DNA from: Clostridium frigoris
Lineage (GTDB): Bacteria > Bacillota > Clostridia > Clostridiales > Clostridiaceae
DNA length: 64,000 bases
Reading direction: 5' to 3'
Assembly: GCF_018861865.1 (NCBI RefSeq)
Contig: NZ_JAHLDV010000011.1
Coordinates: forward strand, 1-64,000
Part shown: in pieces, positions 16,267 to 25,094 of the stretch
Layout of the letters: every line of letters starts with the position of its first letter
Position numbering within the stretch: position 1 is the first letter of the stretch
Program-made: the position numbers and the translations under genes
Notes under the pieces: model-generated
The model's input: only the letters and a program-made list of their open reading frames with translations
What the model was told of the DNA's origin: nothing
Databases searched by the model: none

Positions 16267-18261
16267 ATGAACAAGTATAAAAAATTGTTTGAACCAATTA
16301 AAATTGGAAAGTGTGAAATAAAAAATCGTTTTGCATTAGCACCAATGGGACCACTTGGACTAGCTGATAGTGAGGGTGGCTTTAATCAAAGAGGAATTGA
16401 TTATTATACCGAGAGAGCAAAAGGCGGTACAGGGTTAATTATTACTGGAGTTACTTTTGTAGATAATGAAGTTGAAGAACATGGTATGCCAAATTGTCCA
16501 TGCTCTACATACAATCCAGTTCAATTTGTTAGAACAGGTAAAGAACTGACTGAAAGAATACATGCCTATAACGCAAAGGTGTTTCTTCAAATGTCAGGTG
16601 GATTTGGTAGAGTTACTATTCCTACTAACCTTGGAGATTTTCCACCAATTGCACCATCACCAATTCAGCACAGATGGCTTGATAAAACTTGCCGTGAAAT
16701 TACAATAGATGAAATTAAGTCTATAGTTAAAAAATTTGGAGATGGAGCTTATAATGCAAAAAGAGCTGGTTTTGACGGAGTAGAAATTCATGCTGTTCAC
16801 GAAGGATATCTTATAGACCAATTTGCTATGTCATTATTTAACCATAGAACTGACGAATACGGTGGAAGCTTAGATAATAGGCTTCGTTTTGCTCGTGAAA
16901 TAGTTGAAGAAATCAAGGATAGATGTGGACAAGATTTCCCAGTAGTTCTTAGATATTCACCAAAGAGCTTTATTAAAGGTCTCAGAGACGGAGCACTTCC
17001 AGGGGAAGTATTTGCTGAAAAAGGTAGAGACCTTGAAGAAGGAATTAATGCTGCTAAACTACTTGTATCCTATGGATATGATTCATTAGACACAGACGTT
17101 GGATCTTACGATTCATGGTGGTGGAGTCATCCCCCAATGTATCAAGCAAAGGGATTATATAGGCCATATGCTAAATTAATGAAAGAAACTGTAGATGTAC
17201 CTATTCTGTGTGCAGGAAGAATGGATAATCCAGATATGGCACTAGATGCTATTGAAGACGGAACATGTGATATTATAAGTCTTGGAAGACCGCTTCTTGC
17301 AGATGCTGATTATGTAAATAAATTAAGAAGCAACAATCTTAAATCAATTAGGCCTTGCATATCATGTCACGAAGGATGTATGGGACGTATTCAACATTAT
17401 TCAATGCTTAACTGTGCTGTAAATCCTCAGGCATGTAAAGAAAAAGATAATGCACTTACACCAATATTAAAGAAGAAAAAAGTTTTAATAGTTGGAGGTG
17501 GAGTAGCAGGATGTGAAGCAGCAAGAGTTTTAACTCTTAGAGGGCACGAAGCCGTTATTTTTGAAAAGACTAATAGATTGGGTGGAAATCTTATACCAGG
17601 TGGAGTTCCAGACTTTAAAGAAGACGATATCGCTTTAGCTAATTGGTTTGAACATACATTAAAAGAATTAAATGTTCAGGTTAATTTAAATACCGAGGTT
17701 ACAAAAGATCAAATCTTAAAAGCTGATTTTGATAGTGTAATAATTGCTACAGGCTCTACTCCAAAAGTATTTCCACTTGGAGATGACGCAAAAGTATTTA
17801 CAGCCGCAGATGTTTTACTTGGAAAGAAAGACTGCAAAGATGCAACAGTTATAGTCGGCGGAGGATTGGTTGGATGTGAACTTGCACTTCACCTTGCTAA
17901 AAAAGGCAAAGATGTAACTATAGTAGAGGCATTAAACAAAATACTTGCATTAAATGGGCCTTTATGTTCTGCAAATAGTGAAATGCTTGAGAAGTTAATT
18001 CCATTCAATAATATTGCTGTAAAAACAAATTCAAAGGTTAAAGCATATAAAGATGGATTACTTGAAATGGAAACAGAAAATGGAATAGAGAAGATTAAAT
18101 GTGATTCAGTAATACTTTCAGTCGGGTATAAAGAAGAAAATTCTTTATATAAAGAATTAGAATTTGAAGTTCCTGAAATTTATCTTTTAGGAGATGCACG
18201 TAAAGTTTCAAATATCATGTATGGTATTTGGGATGCTTATGAAGTCGCAAATCATATATAA
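16267..18261 (+). CDS. 2-Enoate reductase / 2,4-dienoyl-CoA reductase family flavoenzyme
   Basis: 664 aa, ATG at 16267 after AGGAGGGTG. Three parts are visible: an FMN-binding OYE barrel (residues 1-340: NRFALAPMGPLG, GFDGVEIHAVHEGYL, SLGRPLLAD), a [4Fe-4S] segment (C364-x2-C367-x3-C371-x11-C383) and FAD/NAD(P) Rossmann domains (VGGGVAGCEAARVL, VIVGGGLVGCELALHL). This is the layout of clostridial enoate reductase/FldZ, which reduces cinnamate-type or aliphatic 2-enoates with NADH in amino-acid fermentation. A dienoyl-CoA reductase or related role is an alternative. PadR control supports a phenylpropenoate-like substrate. Confidence 0.88.
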   Translation: MNKYKKLFEPIKIGKCEIKNRFALAPMGPLGLADSEGGFNQRGIDYYTERAKGGTGLIITGVTFVDNEVEEHGMPNCPCSTYNPVQFVRTGKELTERIHAYNAKVFLQMSGGFGRVTIPTNLGDFPPIAPSPIQHRWLDKTCREITIDEIKSIVKKFGDGAYNAKRAGFDGVEIHAVHEGYLIDQFAMSLFNHRTDEYGGSLDNRLRFAREIVEEIKDRCGQDFPVVLRYSPKSFIKGLRDGALPGEVFAEKGRDLEEGINAAKLLVSYGYDSLDTDVGSYDSWWWSHPPMYQAKGLYRPYAKLMKETVDVPILCAGRMDNPDMALDAIEDGTCDIISLGRPLLADADYVNKLRSNNLKSIRPCISCHEGCMGRIQHYSMLNCAVNPQACKEKDNALTPILKKKKVLIVGGGVAGCEAARVLTLRGHEAVIFEKTNRLGGNLIPGGVPDFKEDDIALANWFEHTLKELNVQVNLNTEVTKDQILKADFDSVIIATGSTPKVFPLGDDAKVFTAADVLLGKKDCKDATVIVGGGLVGCELALHLAKKGKDVTIVEALNKILALNGPLCSANSEMLEKLIPFNNIAVKTNSKVKAYKDGLLEMETENGIEKIKCDSVILSVGYKEENSLYKELEFEVPEIYLLGDARKVSNIMYGIWDAYEVANHI

Positions 18262-18290
18262 TTAAATATTTTTAAATCTATACAAAAGTA

Positions 18291-18320
18291 AAAACTCTGA
18301 GGACTTTAACTCAGAGTTTT
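18291..18320. terminator. Bidirectional terminator
   Basis: 11-bp perfect arms AAAACTCTGAG / CTCAGAGTTTT between the enoate reductase (+) and the aroF copy (-). T/A tracts occur on both sides. Confidence 0.75.
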
Positions 18321-18334
18321 TATTATAAAAAATT

Positions 18335-19363
18335 CTATAAATTTTCAGCAATATTATAAATCAATTTTTCAGTTTCATCCCATCCTAAACATGCATCTGT
18401 TATGGATTTACCATAAGTGCCTCCTCCTACATCCTGTTTACCTTCTACAATGTAACTTTCAATCATAAATCCTTTTATCATTTTTTTAAGTAGAGAGTCA
18501 TCTTTCCTACTCATTAACACTTCTCTAGCTATTCTTGGTTGTTCTTTATAAAGCTTCATTGAATTTGCATGATTAGTATCTACAATAATAGAAGGATTTG
18601 CAAATTTCTGTTTTTCATATTCTTTAGCAATATTAATCAAATCTTCATAATGATAATTTGGAATATTTTTACCATAAGCATCCACAGCCCCTCTTAAAAC
18701 AGCATGTGCAAGTGGGTTTCCTGATGTTTCAACCTGCCATCCGCTATATATAAACGTATGAGCCCCCTGCGCTGCCTTAATTGAATTTAACATTACAGTT
18801 AGATCTCCACCAGTTGGATTCTTCATACCTACTGGCATATCAATACCACTTACCGTAAATCTGTGTTGCTGATTTTCTACAGAGCGAGCTCCAACTGCAT
18901 GATAACCTAATAAATCTGAAAGATATGTATAATTTTCTGGATATAACATTTCGTCTGCTGCAGGCATATGATATTCACTTAATGCTTTTATATGAAGCTT
19001 TCTAATAGCTCTCAATCCTGCATCCATATCAGGTTCTTTACTTGGGTCTGGCTGAGAAGCCATGCCTTTATATCCTTCACCTGTAGTTCGCGGTTTGTTT
19101 GTATAAATTCTAGGTATAATAATGATAGAATCTTTTACTTTTTCCTGAACCTTTGCAAGCTTTCCTATGTATTCGCACACCGAGTCTTCGTTATCTGCTG
19201 AACATGGTCCAACTATAAGAATAAACTTATCAGATTCATTCTCAAAAACTTTTCTTATTTCAGCATCTCTCTTTTTTTTAATTTCTTTAATTTTATTTGA
19301 CAGAGGCATTTCTTCCATAATTTTCTTTAAAGTAGGCATTCTTTTTATATATTTAATATTCAT
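18335..19363 (-). CDS. aroF: 3-Deoxy-7-phosphoheptulonate synthase (DAHP synthase), copy 1
   Basis: 342 aa, class I-alpha (AroF/G/H type). It condenses phosphoenolpyruvate and erythrose 4-phosphate, the first step of the shikimate pathway. Motifs: VGPCSADN, PRIYTNKPRTTGEGYKG, GARSVENQQHR, GMKNPTGGD and IVDTNHANSMK (metal/PEP site). About 95% identical to the next gene. Differences cluster at the N terminus (residues 6-48), and copy 1 has GGGTYG where copy 2 has GRGTYG. No other shikimate gene is near. Not overtly broken, so both copies may be expressed and differ in feedback control. Confidence 0.92.
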   Translation of the reverse strand: MNIKYIKRMPTLKKIMEEMPLSNKIKEIKKKRDAEIRKVFENESDKFILIVGPCSADNEDSVCEYIGKLAKVQEKVKDSIIIIPRIYTNKPRTTGEGYKGMASQPDPSKEPDMDAGLRAIRKLHIKALSEYHMPAADEMLYPENYTYLSDLLGYHAVGARSVENQQHRFTVSGIDMPVGMKNPTGGDLTVMLNSIKAAQGAHTFIYSGWQVETSGNPLAHAVLRGAVDAYGKNIPNYHYEDLINIAKEYEKQKFANPSIIVDTNHANSMKLYKEQPRIAREVLMSRKDDSLLKKMIKGFMIESYIVEGKQDVGGGTYGKSITDACLGWDETEKLIYNIAENL

Positions 19364-19664
19364 ATCATTTTTTTCTCACTTTGCTTATTTATTATTTTGT
19401 TAAGCTAAAATTCATAGAAGCTTGTTTTCTTTTTACTAATCAAAAGATGTCTTCTACTAGCTTCTAACAAATTGTGACTCAAATTTATTTTATTAATGAA
19501 TTATATCACAAATTTAATCGCTGGTTATGGATTTTCTCATAATCTTTTCTTTTTCATTATGACTAGCTATCCAGAGACTATTTATAAATTTGAATATTCT
19601 AAATAAAAAAAGCCTGTCCCATAGATTTCTCTACAAAATAGACTTCTAATGTTAGATAAAACTT
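19364..19664. repeat. Spacer between tandem aroF copies, partly duplicated promoter
   Basis: No gene. The first 45 bp upstream of copy 1 (TTTGCTTATTTATTATTTTG-type segment) and a -10-like TATAAT region near 19500 recur upstream of copy 2 (20700-20780), so the duplication included the 5' region. The repeat unit is about 1330 bp. Confidence 0.6.
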
Positions 19665-20693
19665 CTATAAATTTTCAGCAATATTATAAATTAATTTTTC
19701 AGTTTCTTCCCATCCTAAACATGCATCTGTTATGGATTTACCATAAGTGCCTCGCCCCACATCTTGTTTACCTTCTACAATATAACTTTTAATCATAAAT
19801 CCTTTTATCATTTTTTTAAGTAGAGAGTCATCTTTCCTGCTCATTAATACTTCTCTAGCTATTCTTGGTTGTTCTTTATAAAGCTTCATTGAATTTGCAT
19901 GATTAGTATCTACAATAATAGAAGGATTTGCAAATTTCTGTTTTTCATATTCTTTAGCAATATTAATCAAATCTTCATAATGATAATTTGGAATATTTTT
20001 ACCATAAGCATCCACAGCCCCTCTTAAAACAGCATGTGCAAGTGGGTTTCCTGATGTTTCAACCTGCCATCCACTATATATAAAAGTATGACCATCTTGC
20101 GCTGCTTTAATTGAATTTAGCATTACAGTTAGATCTCCACCAGTTGGATTCTTCATGCCTACTGGCATATCAACACCACTTACTGTAAATCTATGTTGCT
20201 GGTTTTCTACTGAGCGAGCCCCAACTGCAATATACCCTAACAAATCTGATAAATATGTATAATTTTCTGGATATAGCATTTCGTCTGCAGCAGGCATATG
20301 ATATTCACTAAGTGCTTTTATATGAAGTTTTCTAATAGCTCTTAATCCTGCATCCATATCAGGCTCCTTACTTGGATCTGGTTGAGAAGCCATACCTTTA
20401 TATCCTTCACCAGTAGTTCGAGGTTTGTTTGTATAAATTCTAGGTATAATAATAATAGAATCTTTTACTTTTTCCTGAACCTTTGCAAGCTTCCCTATAT
20501 ATTCGCACACAGAGTCTTCATTATCAGCTGAGCATGGTCCAACTATAAGAAGAAACTTATCAGATTCATTCTCAAAAACTTTCCTTATCTCAGTATCTCT
20601 CTTTTTTTTAATCTCTTTAATACTATTGGGAAGAGGCATTTCTTCCATAATTTCCTTTTCCGTAGGCATTTTTTTTGTGTATTTAATATTCAT
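19665..20693 (-). CDS. aroF: 3-Deoxy-7-phosphoheptulonate synthase (DAHP synthase), copy 2
   Basis: 342 aa, same class and motifs as copy 1: VGPCSADN, GARSVENQQHR, IVDTNHANSMK. Specific changes: Ile for His in LLGYIAVGAR, QDGH for QGAH, MIKSY for MIESY and GRG for GGG in the C-terminal KQDVGRGTYG. A stretch of about 220 bp (19850-20072) is identical to copy 1 even at silent sites, whereas the 5' third carries many silent changes. This patchiness suggests gene conversion after an older tandem duplication. The -10-like TATAAT upstream resembles that of copy 1. Confidence 0.92.
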   Translation of the reverse strand: MNIKYTKKMPTEKEIMEEMPLPNSIKEIKKKRDTEIRKVFENESDKFLLIVGPCSADNEDSVCEYIGKLAKVQEKVKDSIIIIPRIYTNKPRTTGEGYKGMASQPDPSKEPDMDAGLRAIRKLHIKALSEYHMPAADEMLYPENYTYLSDLLGYIAVGARSVENQQHRFTVSGVDMPVGMKNPTGGDLTVMLNSIKAAQDGHTFIYSGWQVETSGNPLAHAVLRGAVDAYGKNIPNYHYEDLINIAKEYEKQKFANPSIIVDTNHANSMKLYKEQPRIAREVLMSRKDDSLLKKMIKGFMIKSYIVEGKQDVGRGTYGKSITDACLGWEETEKLIYNIAENL

Positions 20694-21032
20694 ATCACTT
20701 TTTCCTCACTTTGCTTATTTATTATTTTGTTAATCTAAAATTACAATAGATTTTTTAAGCCAATTTGTTTTGTTATTGAATTATAACACAAATTCAGTCA
20801 ATTGGAAGAATATTTTAATTTTTCATTCAATTTCATAAAATTTGATTTTAAATTTTTTAAAATAATTAGTAATTATATTAGTAGCCAAAGCATTTAAATT
20901 AATTATAGCTTTGCCCTTTGTTTACTTTGCAACCTTGACAATATTGTCATTATAGTGTTAATATTGACAAAATTAATGAGATAAACAAAATGAAGATAAA
21001 ATATCTTGTAAATATAAAAAGGATGTGTAAAT
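20694..21032. other. Divergent promoter region, no gene
   Basis: The left part contains the copy-2 aroF promoter. At 20936-20949 lies a perfect 14-bp palindrome TGACAATATTGTCA that overlaps a plus-strand TTGACA (20935-20940), which has TTAATA 17 bp downstream. This is a repressor-type promoter for the flavoprotein gene. I see no riboswitch. Confidence 0.55.
20935..20963 (+). promoter_or_regulatory. Promoter/palindrome upstream of the flavoprotein gene
   Basis: TTGACA (20935-20940), 17 bp, TTAATA, with the perfect palindrome TGACAATATTGTCA at 20936-20949 over the -35. Confidence 0.5.
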
Positions 21033-21566
21033 ATGTTAAATGGCAAAAATATTGTAATTTGCGTTACTGGTTGTAGCCCTGCAGTACAATCTTTGAATGT
21101 AATTAGTGAACTAAAATAACATCATGCGGACATATATGTTGTTATGACTGAAAATGCCACAAATTTTGTTACACCACTCATGTTGCAACGAAGTGTTGAT
21201 CATCCCATTCAAATAAACTCCTTTGATCTCCCTAAAACATGGGACAATAGCCATAAATCACTTTCCCAAAAGACAGATTTACTATTGATTGCTCCCGCTT
21301 CCGCTAATATTTTAGGAAAAGCTGCTAATGGAATTTCGGATGATTTACTATCAACTAAAATTATGTCCATGCGTGGACCAAAAGTCATTGCCACACATAT
21401 CAATGACATGATGTATAATAGTCCAAGCGTGCTTCGTAATGTGCAGACATTAAAAAATGATGGTTTTATTTTTGTGGAAAATGGCAATCAGGAACATCCA
21501 TCTTATTTTCCGTCAATTGATAGAATTGTAAATACAGTTATACAAGTTTTGGGAGATGAAGACTAA
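21033..21566 (+). pseudogene. Flavoprotein decarboxylase-like gene (Dfp/UbiX fold) with nonsense codon
   Basis: The frame from ATG 21033 starts as NGKNIVICVTG, the FMN-binding start of the HFCD/UbiX flavoproteins, and hits TAA at 21117-21119 after LK. The same frame continues for 149 codons with the rest of the fold: VVMTENATNFVTPL, DLLLIAPASANILGKAANG, SDDLLSTKIM and YNSPSVLRN. A CAA or AAA to TAA change is the simplest cause. The downstream ATG at 21144 lacks a ribosome site and would lose the flavin-binding start. The fold includes CoaC, UbiX and LanD-like enzymes; which one this was cannot be told. Confidence 0.8.
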
Positions 21567-21981
21567 AAATAAAACTCATTGCCTTTTGAGATATCTCTTC
21601 GACTTTACCTTGTAAAACATTGCTTAACCCAAGATTTATGTCTATTTTAGAAATTTCTATTCCAATAAAATAACCTTTTATATCCATATTATACATGTTT
21701 ATAAGATCTATTAACCCTAGAGAGTGAATAGACATGCTATAATCTTTAATTTTCTTTATGTCATCCAAACTTTTAAAAGTCAATGTGCCTGGGACATTGC
21801 CATAATATGTTGAATCCATAATATAAAATACATCTATCTCATTTAGTAAAGAAAAACAAAATTCTACATCCGTTTCTCCAATAATAGTTTCAATACCGTT
21901 ATGCTCTAATTTTTTTTTAATTTTCTCCAAAACCAATAATGCTACTCCATCATCCATCATTAACATATTACCTATAGCCAT
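21538..21981 (-). CDS. [NiFe]-hydrogenase maturation protease (HybD/HycI family)
   Basis: 147 aa. This endopeptidase removes the C-terminal tail of the large subunit after nickel insertion. The N terminus AIGNMLMMDDGVAL matches the family start GxGNxLxxDDGxG, with the nickel-sensing Asp in MDDG; Glu in GETDVEF and the His in SIHSLG are the other expected ligands. The visible ATG starts two residues before the motif. In-frame upstream codons IGKKV look like real family sequence beginning at an ATT after GGGG, so the true start may be non-canonical or mutated. It follows hypB across a terminator. Its 3' end overlaps the flavoprotein gene tail-to-tail by 29 bp. Confidence 0.82.
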   Translation of the reverse strand: MAIGNMLMMDDGVALLVLEKIKKKLEHNGIETIIGETDVEFCFSLLNEIDVFYIMDSTYYGNVPGTLTFKSLDDIKKIKDYSMSIHSLGLIDLINMYNMDIKGYFIGIEISKIDINLGLSNVLQGKVEEISQKAMSFIFSLHLPKLV

Positions 21982-22016
21982 AACTTTCTTACCTATAATT
22001 AATCAACCCCTTAACA

Positions 22017-22040
22017 TAAAAAAACCTGTTTATAAACAGG
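22017..22040 (-). terminator. Terminator after the second hypB
   Basis: Palindrome CCTGTTTATAAACAGG (22025-22040) directly after the hypB stop, followed on the minus strand by about seven T residues. It separates the protease gene from the hydrogenase operon and may act as an attenuator. Confidence 0.8.
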
Positions 22041-22043
22041 ATT

Positions 22044-22715
22044 TTAATTTTCTTTTAAATTACTTTTTTCTTTTGTTTGTTTCAAAATCCATTCACTTAA
22101 TTCATCTATTCCCTCATTTCTAGTACAAGAGGTTTGAAAAACTTTTGTCTTATTATTCAATAATTTAATATCTTCATAAAACTCTTCTACCTTAAAATTA
22201 GTAAATGTAATTAAATCAATTTTATTTAAAATTATTGCTGTGCTTTTTTCAAACATCATTGGATATTTTAAAGGCTTGTCATTACCTTCTGCAACACTAA
22301 AAATACAAATTTTAACATCTTCACCAATGTCAAATTCAGCTGGCGATACTAAGCTCCCTATATTCTCTATAATAATAAGGTCTATCTCTCTTAAATCAAA
22401 ATTTAATGATGCCTCCCTTACCTTAGATCCTTCTAAATATGAAGTTCTAGCGGTATTAATCTGTACTACTGGAACTCCCGTAGCTTCAATCCGCTGTGCA
22501 TCTTTAGTAGTATATAAGTCTCCTTCTATTACCGCAATATTTAAGTTTTGTTTAAGCTTTGGAATTAATTTCTCAAGTATAGTTGTTTTGCCAGATCCAG
22601 GAGATCCCATCATATTTATAACAAATATCCCCTCTTCATCGAATAGATTTTTATTTTCCTCATGGATTTCTTCATTTGTATTTAACATATTAACGCTAAT
22701 CTTTATTTCACTCAT
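22044..22715 (-). CDS. hypB: HypB-like GTPase without the G-domain nickel ligands
   Basis: 223 aa SIMIBI GTPase of the HypB family: P-loop GSPGSGKTT (37-45), IEGDLYTTKDAQRIEA, VVQINT, ENIGSLVSPAEF, NKIDLI and the C-terminal TSC. Classical HypB proteins bind Ni/Zn between the subunits through Cys-His and a second Cys. Here those positions are Ser92-Tyr93 and Ser124, while the paralogue at 25095 keeps Cys92-His93 and Cys124. GTPase residues look intact. It may therefore be a GTPase that no longer carries nickel, or a partner of the other copy. Last gene before a terminator, 36 bp after the large-subunit gene. Confidence 0.88.
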   Translation of the reverse strand: MSEIKISVNMLNTNEEIHEENKNLFDEEGIFVINMMGSPGSGKTTILEKLIPKLKQNLNIAVIEGDLYTTKDAQRIEATGVPVVQINTARTSYLEGSKVREASLNFDLREIDLIIIENIGSLVSPAEFDIGEDVKICIFSVAEGNDKPLKYPMMFEKSTAIILNKIDLITFTNFKVEEFYEDIKLLNNKTKVFQTSCTRNEGIDELSEWILKQTKEKSNLKEN

Positions 22716-22751
22716 TTTACTTTTCTCCCTACCTATTTTATTTCAAATAGA

Positions 22752-24152
22752 TCAAATAATATTTATATAATAAGGCTCACCATATTCCGTAGTAACGTGC
22801 GTAGCACAAGATATACAAGGATCAAAGGAACGCACGATACGTCCTATCTCAACTGGATTTTTAAGATTATCGATTTCGGTACCAATAAGAGCGCTCTCAA
22901 GAACTCCATGTTGACCCAGTTCGTCTATCGGCGAAAGGTTCCAAGCGGTTGGAGTAACTATATCACAATTCTTTATAACCCCTTTTTCTATTGTAAGAAA
23001 GTGTCCTAGAGCCCCCCTAACAGCATCACAGAGTCCTACCCCCTGTGCACTCTCTGGAACAACATATTTTTGCTGCACTGCCGGTATCGGGTCTATAGAC
23101 TCAAGTATTATAAACATTTTCTCACAAATTTTTTTACCCTCTAGTACTCGAGCCATAAGCCTATCCATAGTAGATATACTATTTTTATATGACCCTGATA
23201 AAATCATACGAGCAAGTGGCCCAACCTGTACAACTTTACCTTCATACCTAGGTGCTTTAATAAATGTATATGCTCCCGGCTTTTTAATATCTGTTTCAGA
23301 TGGATAATTTGCTGGAACCTCAGTAGGTTTAGATCCCTTATACCAAGAAAATGCTGAACTCTCTGTTATTGCTTTTGGGTTTAAAGTAGTTACCTCACCA
23401 TCAATATAACTTGAAGGCAAAACGTACTGCATTTCATTACTTGGCAAATCATGAAATAATCCATATGTTAGAAGATTTTTTGTACCACTACCAATTTTAA
23501 AATACTCTGGATAATAATGAGCTATAATATTTATATCCTCGACCATATTTTTGCACATAAATTCACTTACAGAGTGTAGTATAGATTTTAATCTCATAAT
23601 TTTAGAAGCATCCATATTTGCAGTGGTGCCCCCCACGAATACACCGTGGTTATGTGGCACCTTCCCACCTATCAGAGCTACAATTTCATGGGCAAGGCGA
23701 CTACATTCTAGCGCCTTCACATAATCCTTATTAATTTTTTCTGTATAATTCTTAGGAATTCTAAAATCATAACCCGAATTTCCTGGAGTAAGTGTTATAT
23801 CTACATAATCTGGAAATGCAAAAATACAAATTTGCCTTATGATATTTTGAAGATACTCAGCCCCATGTGCAAAATCTCTGATTTTTACACCATTCTCATT
23901 GGGCTTTACTTTTAGTGCATCCTCTAGCGCAAGACTTGCTACGAGTCCATGCGATGTAGAACATATACCACATATTCTTTCCGTAAAATATACTAAATCT
24001 AATGGTTGACGTCCTATTAACATCTTTTCAAAACCTCTAAACTGAATTCCACCACTTTTAGCTTCTACTATTTTATTTTTTTTAATTTCTACTTCTATAC
24101 TTAAAGGCCCCATTATTCTAGTTATAGGATCTATAGTTATTTTGGTAGTCAT
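22752..24152 (-). CDS. [NiFe]-hydrogenase large subunit
   Basis: 466 aa from the ATG at 24152, eight bases after GAGG; an upstream GTG in the same frame overlaps the site. The Ni-Fe ligands are the four cysteines of L1 RICGIC (C61, C64) and L2 DPCISCATH (C446, C449). A 14-residue tail (VTTEYGEPYYINII) follows His452, as expected for a substrate of the maturation protease at 21538. The sequence resembles clostridial group-1-like uptake enzymes, which oxidise H2. No Tat signal occurs on the small subunit and no membrane cytochrome b is encoded, so a cytoplasmic enzyme is likely. Confidence 0.93.
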   Translation of the reverse strand: MTTKITIDPITRIMGPLSIEVEIKKNKIVEAKSGGIQFRGFEKMLIGRQPLDLVYFTERICGICSTSHGLVASLALEDALKVKPNENGVKIRDFAHGAEYLQNIIRQICIFAFPDYVDITLTPGNSGYDFRIPKNYTEKINKDYVKALECSRLAHEIVALIGGKVPHNHGVFVGGTTANMDASKIMRLKSILHSVSEFMCKNMVEDINIIAHYYPEYFKIGSGTKNLLTYGLFHDLPSNEMQYVLPSSYIDGEVTTLNPKAITESSAFSWYKGSKPTEVPANYPSETDIKKPGAYTFIKAPRYEGKVVQVGPLARMILSGSYKNSISTMDRLMARVLEGKKICEKMFIILESIDPIPAVQQKYVVPESAQGVGLCDAVRGALGHFLTIEKGVIKNCDIVTPTAWNLSPIDELGQHGVLESALIGTEIDNLKNPVEIGRIVRSFDPCISCATHVTTEYGEPYYINII

Positions 24153-24219
24153 CACGATCACCTCACTCTAAAATATATTTAAACTATCAATATTTATCTA
24201 GCTATGCTTAAATCATCTA

Positions 24220-25053
24220 TCAGTACTTAACAAATGGCTCTGTACCATCAGGGAAAAATTCACTAGCACAACCTATACAAGGCGTATTAGCCTCTACTGG
24301 CCAATTGATTCTTGAATTCCATAACCCAAGTGGACAATAAGCTTTTGTAATAGGACCCTTGCATCCAACCTTTATCATGCACTCTTTATCTCCTAGCTTC
24401 TCTGCAAATACTTTATTATCAAAATATGAGCGTCTTGGGCAATTAGTATGATTTGTTTCTTTAAAAAACATCATTGGACGCCCTTTTTCATCTACTTCAA
24501 CCTTTTTGTTAAGAATAATGCTTGCTATAGTTCCCATCACCCACAGTGGGTTCGCAGGACATCCTGGAATATTTATTACTTCTCGCCCAAGAAACCCACC
24601 TAGACTTGTGCATCCTGTTGGATTAGGTCTAGCTGCTGATATTCCTCCAAATGAAGCACAAGTTCCAATAGCTATTATTGCTTTTGCTTTTTTTGCTGCT
24701 AAATTAACAGCTTCCGCTGTAGATACTCGTATGCCTTTATAGGTTGCAAATATATTATAGAACCCTTCCTCCATATTAGTTAGAGCACCTTCTACACCCA
24801 ATATAAAATTAGTATCTAAAACCGCTAAAAACTCTTCATATGCAACTTCACCTTCTGCTTGCATAAGGCTAGGGCTAAATTTCAAATTAACCATTTCCTT
24901 TAAAAAATAAGGAACATCTGGTTGATCCGCATTAAGAAAAGAAATTATATTTCCCGTACAACCATTAGCCTCCATCCATACAAAATTAATCTTTTTAGCC
25001 TCTCCATTATGGATTTCATCTATGGCCCTCTTTATAAGTTTTCTTTCATGCAA
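24220..25053 (-). CDS. [NiFe]-hydrogenase small subunit with altered proximal-cluster site
   Basis: 277 aa, TTG start at 25053 six bases after AGGAGGG. It carries three iron-sulfur clusters to wire the active site. Distal: His202, Cys205, Cys225, Cys231. Medial: Cys240, Cys259, Cys262. Proximal: Cys32, Cys132, Cys165, but the usual second Cys of the CxxC is Asn35 (ANGCTGN). Oxygen-tolerant group-1h/5 enzymes have Asp at that position, so a non-Cys ligand is known elsewhere, but I do not know an experimentally studied Asn case. No twin-arginine signal precedes WMEANGC. Order in the operon: hypA, hypB, small, large, hypB. Confidence 0.92.
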   Translation of the reverse strand: MHERKLIKRAIDEIHNGEAKKINFVWMEANGCTGNIISFLNADQPDVPYFLKEMVNLKFSPSLMQAEGEVAYEEFLAVLDTNFILGVEGALTNMEEGFYNIFATYKGIRVSTAEAVNLAAKKAKAIIAIGTCASFGGISAARPNPTGCTSLGGFLGREVINIPGCPANPLWVMGTIASIILNKKVEVDEKGRPMMFFKETNHTNCPRRSYFDNKVFAEKLGDKECMIKVGCKGPITKAYCPLGLWNSRINWPVEANTPCIGCASEFFPDGTEPFVKY

Positions 25054-25094
25054 AACATTCCCTCCTAATTCATTTTTTATATTTTTTATATCTT

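Noticed and set aside
19441-19600. Phe/Tyr T-box or attenuator ahead of the DAHP synthase genes
   Set aside because: No T-box sequence, no tandem Phe/Tyr/Trp codon leader seen.
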